A stretch of 64,000 nt of DNA from Vigna angularis. Its lineage: Eukaryota; Streptophyta; Magnoliopsida; Fabales; Fabaceae. The DNA lies in NCBI RefSeq assembly GCF_016808095.1, contig NC_068975.1, positions 33,255,001 to 33,319,000 on the forward strand, read 5' to 3'. The notes below the pieces were generated by a model. It was given only the letters and a program-made list of their open reading frames with translations, made no database searches and was not told the DNA's origin. The translations under genes were made by a program, and so were the position numbers. Every line of letters starts with the position of its first letter. The first letter of the stretch is position 1. This document shows positions 49,475-60,327 of this stretch, piece by piece.

Positions 49475-50484
49475 GGTTTTCGCTCATCTAATAGTCTTTC
49501 CAGCAGTGCTTTTGATGTAGTGCATCAGGTTGATGCCAAGTATCCAGCTTTGCTTTTCAAGCAACAGCTTGCAGCTTACGTGGAAAAATTATATGGAATC
49601 ATTCAAGAAAATTTCAAGGCAGATTTGACATCTCTGCTTTCTTCTTGTATTAAGGTATGGAGACTGTGTAATTTATTATGGAAGATTTCTTGGTATTCCT
49701 ATGCATGTGGTGCCTGTGTGCAGCAAATTATAGGCCAGTAGGATTAGTGTCATAGGTGGAATTAAGTGGAGGTAGCAAGAATCTACAGAGTGTCAATTTC
49801 ACTACGCTTATTCCACTTAATTTAGTTGACTATAGATCTATTTAGATAAATTTCACCTTAAGCATTTATAGGAGAAGAAGAAACGGAAATAATGTTTTGA
49901 AGAAGCTAAGATAACTTCTGCAAATTAACTTTTGAAAAAGTTTACTTTCTTTTTTCTGTCTCAAAAGTACTTAAAAAGAAGTGTATCTACACTTTCACTA
50001 TGCTTATTCCACTTACGTATGATAATATGACTTCAGGCAGATAGAGAATCAAATGACAACAGTCAACAAGCTGGTTCTTGGCTCAGCATTATGGAATGTC
50101 TTAATAAATATCTCAAGATTGTGAAAGAAAACTATGTATGTGAACGTTTGACAGTACAGTGAATTGGTATCTGTACAGCCCTTGACTTCCAAGTCCTTTT
50201 TAATGTTATAGAGCAAACTGATTTTATGTTTTGCCCCAGATCCCTACTGTTCTAGTTCAAAAGCTATTTAATCAAATTTTTCAATACATCAATGTGGAAC
50301 TCTTTAATAGGTAAACATGTTTTGTTTCATTCAATCCTTTTTACAGTAATGGAGTAATTATAGGCATTGCATCTGGGTTGACTTGTTAATTGGAAATGTT
50401 ATGTTCTCGAGCATTCTTTTGCATGGAGAATGTTGCACATTCAAACATGGAGAATATATAAAATCAGGTTTGGCAGAACTAGAA
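49475..50484 (+). pseudogene. Captured class XI myosin fragment (DIL-domain end), introns kept
   Basis: Four exon-like pieces of a plant myosin XI tail lie in order and retain introns: 49475-49654 ([60 protein letters not shown]); 50037-50135 (SWLSIMECLNKYLKIVKENY); 50240-50310 (IPTVLVQKLFNQIFQYINVE); and about 50427-50484 (RECCTFKHGEYIKSGLAELE). Three exons still have AG and GT borders. The acceptor of the fourth reads GCATGG, so it appears lost. The motor, IQ and coiled-coil parts are absent. Retained introns show the DNA was captured directly and not through a processed transcript. Confidence 0.88.
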
Positions 50485-51194
50485 GGATATCTACAAAAGT
50501 AGCATTTGACAATACGATATTCTTTGCTATTAGAAAATTTTCAAGTCTAATAAAAAGAATTATTCTTTTGATCTTTCAACTTTGTATGCCTTTGAAGTTG
50601 CCACATCTTTATTAATATATAGTGTTTAATAAGTAAATAAAAGTTAGAAATTATATGAAGAATAATACTTGAATATTTGGCTTAGTTTCAAAGTGTATAT
50701 TTCTCTATTGTTGCAAAGAGGTTGCAAATAAAATGTTCTACATATATTATAAGTAGAATTATCTTGATAAGTTAGAAACCAGATTCTGTTTGAAATTATA
50801 AAATGTTCTACAAATATAATTCATTTGAATTACTTAAGATAAAAATTAGCTTGAATTCTCACCTGTAAGGTATTAGTCATAGAGTTCCTAAAATAATGAA
50901 AAGAAAATATTCATATAAAATTACAAATATAAATTAAAATATTATATTATTTACATATAAATTAAAAAATAATTCACTCCCGCATATCCAAATTTAAAAG
51001 GTAACTAAAATTTAGTTAAACCTTAAATATAATTTTAAAAAAAAATATCTATAAGCGAATCATTATTATTAAATTTTATATTAGAAATAATATTGATTAT
51101 TTTGTTCATTATTGATTATTTAGACTATATTTTGGAATTAAATTTTATGAAGGTTTGGATATTGATAGTAGTACATACAAATCAAATATTAAAA

Positions 51195-51480
51195 AGAAAA
51201 AAAAACTTTTTACACCGGTTATAAAATCACTAGGTATAAAAGTGAAATTCTTTTATACCTATTTTAGTCGCATCTGGTACAAAAGTGAGTTTTGTTTTAT
51301 CAGAATTTTTTATACCTGTCCAGAAACATCAGGTGTAAAATATCAAACTTCCGTACCTGTTTTAGATAGAACCGGTGTAAAAGTTAAATTTTTTACAAAC
51401 GAAAAACTTTTATACCCCCTGCTTCTATACCTATTCGAAACCAGTGTAAAAAGTCTTTTTTTTAACAGGTATAAAAAACC
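51195..51480. repeat. CACTA right subterminal repeats
   Basis: At least eight words of the type TTTACACCGGTTATA, AGGTATAAAA, CAGGTGTAAAAT, ACCGGTGTAAAAG and ACCAGTGTAAAAAG in both orientations, matching those of the left end. Confidence 0.8.
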
Positions 51481-51497
51481 ATTTTTGACATATGTAG

Positions 51498-51968
51498 GTA
51501 GATTAGTCAAAACCCAAGTTTTGGTATTTTCTAAAGCTGCAATTTCTTGATCCATGACATTTCTCCAACAATCATGTTTGATGGCTTGGTTATAGGTTTT
51601 AGGTTCACTAACTTGGGAAAAATTAAGGACATATGATTTATGAAGAGATGATAATGCATCATATGATAGATATGAAGAGATAGGATATAAGGTACCTGTG
51701 GATGACTGAGTGGCGGAAGAAGTAGATAACCTGTTGCAATGATAGTCCTGCAGATAAGATGGTGTATGTTTTGGCCTGGTAAATTTCCTTTGTGGAGTAG
51801 TAGTGACAGGTTCAACAGAAACAGGCTGAGAAGAGAAAATAACAAGGTCGGAAACAATATAAGGAGGAGATGTAAGTGGTAAAGAGGATTGATCAGTAAC
51901 TTCTGAGAAAAGAGGTGATGGAGGTGAAATAATTTTGGTGACAAAATCCAAGGAATTTTGTGTATCAA
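51498..51968 (-). pseudogene. Copia integrase-RT linker and RT N-terminus
   Basis: The frame contains the proline/serine-rich linker and then SEPKTYNQAIKHDCWRNVMD and EIAALENTKTWVL, the start of the Copia reverse-transcriptase domain. It stops at the CACTA insertion. The codons on the two sides of the 6.5-kb insertion correspond to neighbouring positions of the Copia consensus. Confidence 0.85.
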
Positions 51969-52061
51969 TAGGTGAGTGTTGTCACTAGTAAGAAAAGGAA
52001 ATATATTTTCATAAAATACTACATTCCTTGATAGAAAAATTTCCCTAGAGTTGAAATCTAA

Positions 52062-53511
52062 CTAAAGGTAGCCTTTCACTCCTGTTTTAAAACCCAGTAA
52101 AACACAGTTTCTTGCACGAGGTTGAAATTTTGTTCTGAGTTTGAAGAGTTGAAGCATAGCAAAGTGAGCCAAAAACTCGTAAGTAAGTAATGTCAGGTTT
52201 AACATTGTGTAACAATTGAGATGGAGAAAAATATGCCAAAACTTTGGAAGGTAAAATATTAATGAGTTGCACATCATAACGAACAGCAAAAGACCAGAAA
52301 ATTATGGGCAAATGGGACTGAAACATTAAAGATCTAGCAACATTGAGAATGTGTTGATGTTTGCTCTCAACGACTCCATTTTGTTGAGGTTTTTCAACAC
52401 AAGATAATTGATGTTGTATCCTTTTTTGTCTATAAAAATCTGTCATTGCAAACTCATTACCATTATCTGATCTAACAGCTTTTACATCAATGCCAAATTG
52501 TGTTTTTATATAAGAAACAAAGCCAATAAGTTCTGATGTTGTATATGATTTACTTGTCATTAATTTAATCCATGTGTATCTAGACATATCATCCACTAAA
52601 GTTAAGAAATATTTGAAACCATCAACAGAAAAAGTATTATAGGGCCCCCAAAGATCAACATGAATTAAATCAAAAGGAGCTTTTGAAACAGTAGTACTTA
52701 ATTGAAAAGGCAATTTTCTTTGCTTAGAATAATGACAAGCATCACAATTAGTGTATTTTGTATTGGGTAAAGTGGTATACATATTGCGTAATTTGGTATA
52801 ACAAGAAAAAGAAGGATGCCCTAGTCTATAGTGCCAAATATCTATAGAGCTATGTCTTATTGTAGAACAAGCAATAGAATTCTCAGAAGTAATAGCAGCT
52901 GGTGAACCAAGGGGTGTGGGTATAAGAACTATCATGACATACAAGTCATCTCTTTCTTCAGCTTTCCCAATCATTTGCAGGGTTGACTTGTCATGTATTT
53001 CACAGAAAAATTCAGAAATGTTAAGTTTACAAGATAGAGATTTAGTTAACTTTGTGAGCGAAATAAGATTGACAGAAAAATTAGGAACAAACAAGACATT
53101 ATGTAAAGTAAGGTGTGAGCTAAGTGAAACTGTGCCAGAAAAATGAGCAAATGAAGAGTTCTTGTTGGGTAGTGATATTATAATTGGTGAGATTCTATGA
53201 TAGGAAATAAAATGAGACAAAGAATTGGATATATGATCAGTAGCACCTGTGTCTAGAATCCATTGGGAATAGATATTACCTTGAGCCTGAGAAGAAGTGA
53301 AAGCATTATGAGAGCTCACTAGATTGGTAGAATGTGGAACTGTGGGATTAGATTGAGGAAGAAGTGCCAATAGACCATGAATTTGCTCTTGAGAAAGTCC
53401 CAGAGTTGAGGAATGTGACTGTGTCGGAGAATTATTATAAGAAGGAACTACTGTAGAAGAATCTGTTAACATTGTGGACTCCTTTAGATTTAAGATCAGG
53501 TGGTAATCCAT
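52062..53511 (-). pseudogene. Copia protease and integrase, frameshifted
   Basis: A 474-codon frame carries the aspartic protease box WILDTGATDHISNS, the GAG-pre-integrase HHCC zinc motif (WHYRLGHPS and CDACHYSKQR), and the integrase core with HVDLWGP, AVRSDNGNEF and NGVVESKHQH supplying the D, D and E residues. Near 52140 the frame shifts, and the C-terminal integrase (RARNCVLLGFKTGVKGYL) continues in another frame. It is a dead relic. Confidence 0.92.
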
Positions 53512-53737
53512 GTATTAGAAAGCAAGTATCAATGGTGTGGTTTGTCCTGCCACAATAAGTGCATTGTCGAGGTGCACCAAACCTTCCCCCTGAGGAACGA
53601 GCCTGAGAACCTTGATAACGAGCTTGAGAACCTTGATATGAAGATCTTCCCCGGCCATAATCATTGGCAGGAGAGGGTTTACCTCTGCCATTGAAGGTAG
53701 AAAAAGAAGGTTTAGATTGAGAAACTTGTGACGCCAT
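53435..53737 (-). pseudogene. Copia nucleocapsid zinc-knuckle segment
   Basis: The frame holds a Gly/Ser/Arg-rich stretch, then a CCHC knuckle CTYCGRTNHTIDTC (CX2CX4HX4C). It is out of frame with both the gag frame upstream and the protease frame downstream. Confidence 0.85.
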
Positions 53738-53777
53738 GACTGGAGGTTGAGAAAGAATTCCTGATTATAATTGTCGC

Positions 53778-54482
53778 TCATGTTGAATTATCATCGGAAA
53801 AAAAAATGGGTAAAAAAGGTAAGGGATCCATGAGAAGGATCTGAGAGCGAACAAAAGAGTAATTATCATTCAAGCCTCTAAGAAAACAAAGAACACAATC
53901 ATTTTCACGATATTCCTTCATTGTCTTAGAAACAACACAACAAGAAGCAGAAGATTGACATTCAAGAATAGGGCGAAAATTGCAAAGTTCATCCCAGAGA
54001 ATCTTCATTTTAGTGTAATATGCAGTAACACTTAGGTCAAATTGATGCATTGAATAAAGATCTTGATGCAATTGTGAAATTCGAACAGAATCACCTTGGG
54101 AGAAACGATCTTTGAGATCCTTCCATGTCGCAGCGGCAGAGTCAATCCAGATAATACTTGTAGCAATCTCATGAGAAGCAGAATGATTGATCCAAGATAA
54201 AACTAGATTATTGCAACGCTTCCATGCTGGAACCATGGGATCTGTATCAGCTGGACAAGGAATGGAACCATCAACAAAACCAAATTTATTCTTCATTTGT
54301 AGTGCCATAGACATCGAGCGAGCCCATCCATGATAATTGTGACCTTCAAGAATCGGGGAAACAAGCACCAGTGAAGGATTCTCGTTAGGGTGAATGTAAT
54401 AGTCGTGTGTTGTATTTTGCAACGATGCGGGAGTAACAGAGGGAGTAGCCATAAAAGGAGAAGAAAAAGGCAAAAAAACCAA
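53778..54482 (-). pseudogene. Copia gag capsid region
   Basis: A 234-codon frame whose likely start is MATPSVTPAS (ATG near 54450). It contains the plant Copia gag pattern NENPSLVLVSPILEGHNYHG, WARSMSMALQMKNKFGFVDG and WKDLKDRFSQGDSVRISQLH. The frame ends near 53778 just before an A/T homopolymer, where the shift to the next frame occurs. Confidence 0.9.
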
Positions 54483-54559
54483 GAACGAAAAGTAGAAGAT
54501 GAAGATCTGGGCAGGAAAAAAATTAGTTGCGGAAAAACGTGATAAAGAATTAATTTTCT

Positions 54560-54569
54560 TCTGATACCA
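54560..54569 (-). other. Copia primer-binding site
   Basis: On the minus strand TGGTATCAGA follows the 5' LTR directly, complementary to the 3' end of initiator methionine tRNA, the usual Copia primer. Confidence 0.85.
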
Positions 54570-54748
54570 TGTTATGAGAAAAGAAATGATAGGAATTGTA
54601 TTTTTTATTCCATAATCAGGAGAGAGTACAATTTACATATATATAATTGTTTGAAACAATATATAAACGGAATATAAATATAAAAATAGAATATAAATAT
54701 ATGAGCATAAATGCACAGATATCAACAGAAAATAAATTAAATCTAATA
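54570..54748 (-). repeat. Copia 5' LTR
   Basis: 179 bp, TGTTATGAGAAAAG to CTAATA on the plus strand, matching 43389-43568. The following GATTT repeats the five bases before the other LTR. Confidence 0.9.
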
Positions 54749-54753
54749 GATTT

Positions 54754-57374
54754 TTTTAGAAACAAATTATATGAACGAAATACATTTTTATGAAATAAAA
54801 AGGACTACATTGTGAGGATTATCAAATTATTCCGAAGAGGAAAAAAATGAGCTAAACTATATAACTTTTGACTAACATCACTTAATCTAACCATTGATAT
54901 TAAAACATAGGATCGTAACGGTAATTTGAAGTGAAACAACTTTTGAGGGATACATTATTACATCTTTTGGTAAGAAATTTTAATGATAGTAAGAAATTGA
55001 AATCATAGTATTTAAAATAGTTATAATTAAATTATTTTTTTAAAATAAATTGTTTAGATTTAATAATTAAAATACCTCAATTGTTTATGTTAATGTTTAG
55101 ATAAAACTATTTAACTTCTCTTTTAAGATAAAATTATATTTTAAAAATATTTTGATATTTTTGGTCCCAATCAATTTGTTTTGTTTTTTGTTTAGCATTA
55201 AATTGTTTTATTTTTTAGTTTAAATTAACTCGTATTAATTTTTAGCTTGTATCGAATATATTAATTCCTTTTAATTTGAGCCAATTTGACAAAACATTCG
55301 ATATTGATAAATCTGATTCAAATTTTAATCCAAGTTCATTGGTTTTGTCTTTTGGTTCATATCAATCCATTTTGACTTTTGTCTATTTTACTTATTTTCC
55401 CGTCTAAATTAACTTTGCTTGATTTTTATGAATGAAATGAGAAGAGTAAATTCAAATTTCTTATAAAGATATTTGAAATCTTTTTATTTTATACATTCTA
55501 AATACCTTTCAAAACTTCTCAATTTTTTTTTAAATTATTTTATCCAAGTAAATTATTTTAATATAAATAAATTTAAATTATTTTAATAAATAAATTACTT
55601 TTTTAAATTACCTCATCCAAATAAATAATATTACTATTTTCATGAAATTGATCGTTAAACTATATTTTACTAAATCAGATTAAGTTGTTCCTCGCATAAA
55701 AAATTACATATTACAATTGAAATTACATATTATATTTCTAATTACCGTTCTTATTGATAGTTGAATCTGTCGCTGTGTAAGTTAAATAAAAATATATATT
55801 TAGTAAAAAATCAGTTGATAGGAAAATTCAATTTAATGTTACCTTTTTTCTAATAAACAACGGAAGGAATGGTAGAAGAAGCCAAATATGAGAATAAAAA
55901 CCACGATAAACGTCTTCAATCTTGAATTTATCTAACATTATATTAGCTACCAAAAAAACCATTATTTAATTATATTGGATAGAAATTTCATGTCAAATGG
56001 TAACTAGGAAAATATGGTCTGTATTTTTTTGGAAACATGATATTTTAATTTGATATATGTACTTTTTATGTTATCAAGGCAAGATTTTCTTTTCACATAT
56101 TTTGTAATATATCAACAAAAGCAAATAAATTTTCAAAAGAAAAAATATATAATATCAGGTAAAAATTAATTAATTAAATAAAAAAGCTCTTTTGAAATGG
56201 AGACTGCGTGTTTAAAATAATCTAAAATTGGATGTTAATTTAAGTCTATATATTAATCTCCAAATAAATAAATAAAACCTGGTCAAAGAGGCAGCTAAAA
56301 TAAGCTTCTAAAAATTCGGTCATTAAATTCAACTCATCACTTCAGTGATGGGGTTTGGTTAGATGTGAGTGCCTTTGTCTCCAAATTCTCACTCTATATT
56401 TAATAATTTTATTTATTTTTAAAATAAATTGACACCCCCAACGTATTTCCTGAAAATTCGCCACCACCACATCATTCTATATTATGAGATAAGCAATGGT
56501 TAATTGAGTCATTAAAATTTTCGTTAACTGATTTCTTCGTTTTTAATGCTAAAATTTTGGTCACAGTTGTTCATTCTTCATATGATGGCATTACATAACT
56601 AAATGTAGTAAACGTAACAAGATACTAACAAAAAAAAATTTACTGTTGAAGGAAAAATAAGTAAGAACATTGTAGTTATCAAAGCTACTAAATGCAAGCT
56701 TCCTTTGTCGCATTTGCGAATAATGGAAGTATTCAAAAGTCAGTTGTTTTCTGTCTCACGTTAATGGTTTCTTCATCTATTTTACAAAAAAAACAGATAT
56801 TATATTTTACTTCAAATATAATTACATAACATTAATAAGATATTACTTATAGTTTTAAGTCTTAATGCAATAATATAAGTTCTATAGCTTTTCTTGGTTT
56901 TTATAAAATAGTACTTCTATTCCAGTTTTCTTCTTTAATGAATAATTTGGTCTTTGTAATACTAAAAAATACATATCTAAAAGGGAGTGAAAATAGTAAA
57001 AGTATATTTTAAAAAATCTATGAAAAATCATCATCTAATTATAAAATAAAATTTTAGCATAATGAATTAGAGTATAAATTGAAGATGTTAGTGATTGTTT
57101 TAGATTAGATAGATGTTGGTAGGAGAACTAAATAGAGGAAAAAAAAGTTGCATCGGTGAAGGCTAGCATAGCAACGTAAAAACATAGACACCCAACACAC
57201 AAACCAAACCTTTTTTTCTCGGTTACTCCGCCGCTTCCGTCTTTTTCTTCGTCACACTCTTTCTTCCTCTTCTTATTTATATTTTTCGATTCACTCCAAC
57301 GGCCCTGTCCTTGCTCACTTTCTTCCAACTTCGATCTCTTCGCTCTTTCATTCATTCATTCATTCCATATTTCC
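54754..57374. other. AT-rich intergenic region
   Basis: 2.6 kb with no supported gene. The last 150-200 bases are pyrimidine-rich and include repeated CATT (57347-57365); they are the probable 5' UTR of the PDH gene. The antisense frame at 57128-57355 is a shadow of this leader. Confidence 0.5.
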
Positions 57375-60327
57375 ATGGCCACCCTTTTCCACCCTCCTCT
57401 CACCGCATTTCCCACCTCCAACAAACTCCACCTCCCATCACCCATCTCAGGTTTCTTCCAATTCTCAATTTTCCAATCTCCCTCTTTTCTTTTTATAAGT
57501 ATTTTACTTTTCCTCACTGAAATGTGTTATCTTTCGTGTTTTTTGATGATACAGCGAGGAAAGGGCAAATCTTTGTTGTCAGATCTGATGCGGGGATGAA
57601 CCATCTCCTCTCAAGAGGAGCTCACCAGTCTCGGACCCAGAAGCTGCTTACTAATGCAGTCGCGGTGAGTTCTTTTCGACAATCCCGTCATTTTTTATCA
57701 GTTTAATTGAGGATTATTGAGATGTAGCGTGCATAGTGTTTGTTATAATGCTGCTAATTGGCTTCTGGGTTGTTTGCAGACTAAGCCAGATAGTTCTACA
57801 TCATCAAAAGCCGGGTAAATTTCTTTCTGCTATCACTTTCTGTCACTCTTACACGCTCTTTTTTATTTAATGTTTTAAAGTAGTAGTGTCTTACAACACC
57901 ATTTGCAGTGTGTCATGTGATGAAACTAAGTTGATATGTTTATCCTTTTTGGCTGGTAAATTTACTTCTTTATTTAATTTAGCTCAGTTTCTCTGTTCTG
58001 GTTATCTTCCTTCATTTACTTTTGCAAGTAATTTTGTTTGTTTTGGCTATGTACACACTTGTGCTGTGCTTGACCTCCACCTCACCACTTAAGTTGCTTT
58101 GAGAATCACTATTTGACAATACTGAAAGCTGTTAGGTTCCTAAAGTGCCACGTGCCTTTGAGGCGAGAGGTACTCTCGCGGCTTTCTCTTTCCAGCCAGA
58201 GTCTATAAGATGATAAGTTTTCATTGACTCAGTAATGCTCTTCGTTTTGATTTAGCTCGAAACAGGGAGACACCAAGAGCAGAAATTCCCCTTTTATGAA
58301 CCAGATTACCCTTGTTATTAATGAAGGTTACTATTGTACTAAATGACCTTCTGGATAAGAATCCAATAGTGGAAATCCTCCTTTTATAAACTAACATACC
58401 AGAATCAGATTACTGTTGTTAGTAGTGGTTGCTATTTTACTGGGTGGCCTTCTATTTGTACATTTTTTTCTGACGTTCAAAATAAAGGAATCGAAAGCCT
58501 TCTTGGAATGGACAAAAACTTAATCCTTTCATTGTGCAAACTCACAAAGGCCCTTGCCTAGACACCAAAAGCTAAACTTGTTCATTGTCTGAATGACCAA
58601 GACGGGGAGCTTTAGGAAATGGACATCATTGGTTTTGCCTTAGCTATAACATTACCCTGGTGCTAATGCTATCATAATTAGGACAGTCTAATTCATTTTG
58701 CATAAAACCCATGTGAATTTCTTAAATTAGTTGACTTAGTTGTCACTTTCAAACTGACTGTGTTTATTTAGCCCCCAGTAAAAAGGCAGAGCGCTGTTAC
58801 ATGTTTACTGATGATCTTTTAGGAATAGATAATAATTTTATGCGGCTGCTTTTTAGGAACAGATAATAATTTTATGTTGGCTGTTTTTATTGGTGTCATG
58901 TTTTTTTAAATAGAACGTATTTTCGCTGTACATGAAATGGGTTATAGGTGTGCATTTTACATTGAGAATGCCAGTGTATTTGCATTCATCTATAATGTAG
59001 CACAACTACTAAGAACCTCCATGGAGTCCTTGATTTTATGGTAATTTCATTGTCCTGGGTGTTTGATTTTAATGCAAAAAATAATCTCTTGTGCATTTTT
59101 CTGACTTTTTTTTAGTCCGATAAATGCAGTCGTAAAACCATAGTATAAGTTTGGAACTATGATAAAGGTTGGTTGGCAAGTAAAATTTACGTGACACTTA
59201 ATCTTGAATCTTGGTTAATAAAGGATTGGTTGAACTTTCTAAAAGCACGCTTTGGCATATGTTGTATGTTCTTATTGCCTGTGTTAGTTGTAGAAATAGG
59301 ATGAGATGGTGCCAAATGATGATGAAATTGATCAGCTATGCACTTGACTCGCAGGCATGAACTTCTCCTCTTTGAGGCCCTACGTGAAGGTTTGGAAGAA
59401 GAGATGGAGAGGGATCCTCGTGTATGTGTAATGGGTGAGGATGTCGGTCATTATGGTGGATCTTACAAAGTGACCAAGGGCCTAGCACCTAAGTTTGGGG
59501 ACCTCAGGGTTTTGGACACCCCTATTGCTGAGAATGCCTTCACAGGCATGGGCATTGGAGCTGCCATGACTGGTCTGAGACCAATTGTTGAGGGCATGAA
59601 CATGGGTTTTCTACTTCTGGCATTCAACCAGATCTCCAACAACTGTGGCATGCTCCATTACACGTCTGGAGGTCAGTTTAAAATACCAATTGTTATCCGC
59701 GGACCTGGTGGAGTTGGGCGGCAACTAGGGGCCGAGCACTCACAGCGACTTGAGTCATATTTTCAGTCAATCCCTGGAATCCAGATGGTTGCCTGCTCAA
59801 CTCCTTACAATGCCAAGGGCTTGATGAAAGCTGCTATCAGAAGCGAGAACCCTGTGATACTTTTTGAGCATGTGTTGCTTTATAACCTCAAGGAGAGAAT
59901 TCCTGATGAGGAGTATGTATTATCACTTGAAGAAGCTGAAATGGTTAGGCCTGGGGAACATGTCACAATTTTAACCTATTCCAGAATGAGGTATCATGTC
60001 ATGCAAGCTGCCAAGACATTGGTGAACAAAGGGTACGATCCTGAAGTAATTGACATAAGATCTTTGAAACCATTTGACCTTCACACAATTGGAAATTCAG
60101 TGAAGAAAACTCATCGCGTGTTAATTGTTGAAGAGTGTATGCGCACAGGTGGAATTGGGGCTAGTTTGACAGCTGCTATTACTGAAAATTTCAATGATTA
60201 TTTGGATGCTCCTATCATATGTTTATCCTCTCAGGATGTGCCAACGCCATATGCAGGGACATTGGAGGAATGGACTGTGGTTCAACCTACTCAGATTGTC
60301 GCAGCAGTCGAGCAGCTCTGCCAGTAA
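57375..60327 (+). CDS. Plastid pyruvate dehydrogenase E1 component subunit beta
   Basis: Four exons join in frame: 57375-57450, 57555-57664, 57780-57814 and 59355-60327 (1,194 nt, 397 aa, stop TAA). With the alpha subunit it forms the thiamine-diphosphate E1 enzyme of the chloroplast pyruvate dehydrogenase complex, which makes acetyl-CoA for fatty-acid synthesis. Residues 1 to about 60 are a Ser/Pro-rich transit peptide ([20 protein letters not shown]). The mature part starts near [20 protein letters not shown] and has E1-beta hallmarks: [93 protein letters not shown] and [16 protein letters not shown]. Length matches Arabidopsis PDH-E1 beta-2/3. Intron 3 is 1.54 kb, far longer than the others. 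Most of the protein is in one exon. Confidence 0.95.

Larger units (their letters stand above)
44995..51494. mobile_element. CACTA (En/Spm-type) transposon carrying host gene fragments
   Basis: Exactly 6,500 bp inserted into the Copia reverse-transcriptase region, with a 3-bp TAG target duplication (44992-44994 and 51495-51497). The left end is CACTAGTACAAAAT. The right end on the opposite strand is CATATGTCAAAAAT, a decayed version. Both subterminal regions hold many copies of the words TTTTACACCGGTTAT, TATAACCGGTGTAAAA and AGGTATAAAA in both orientations (45100-45240 and 51200-51480), as expected for the transposase-binding zone of CACTA elements. No TNPA/TNPD-like transposase was recognised, so it is probably non-autonomous. 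The interior contains N-acetylglutamate kinase and myosin XI fragments. Confidence 0.88.
43389..54748 (-). mobile_element. Copia LTR retrotransposon, split by a CACTA element
   Basis: Two LTRs of 180 and 179 bp flank gag-pol on the minus strand, with perfect 5-bp target duplications GATTT (43384-43388 and 54749-54753). The primer-binding site TGGTATCAGA lies next to the 5' LTR and a purine tract (TTTAGGGGATAT) next to the 3' LTR. Domain order gag, protease, integrase, reverse transcriptase, RNase H is typical of Copia. Without the 6.5-kb CACTA insertion the element would be about 4.86 kb, normal for Copia. By eye the LTRs differ at about a dozen positions, so it is not recent. Frameshifts, stops and a changed reverse-transcriptase residue show it is dead. 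Confidence 0.93.
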
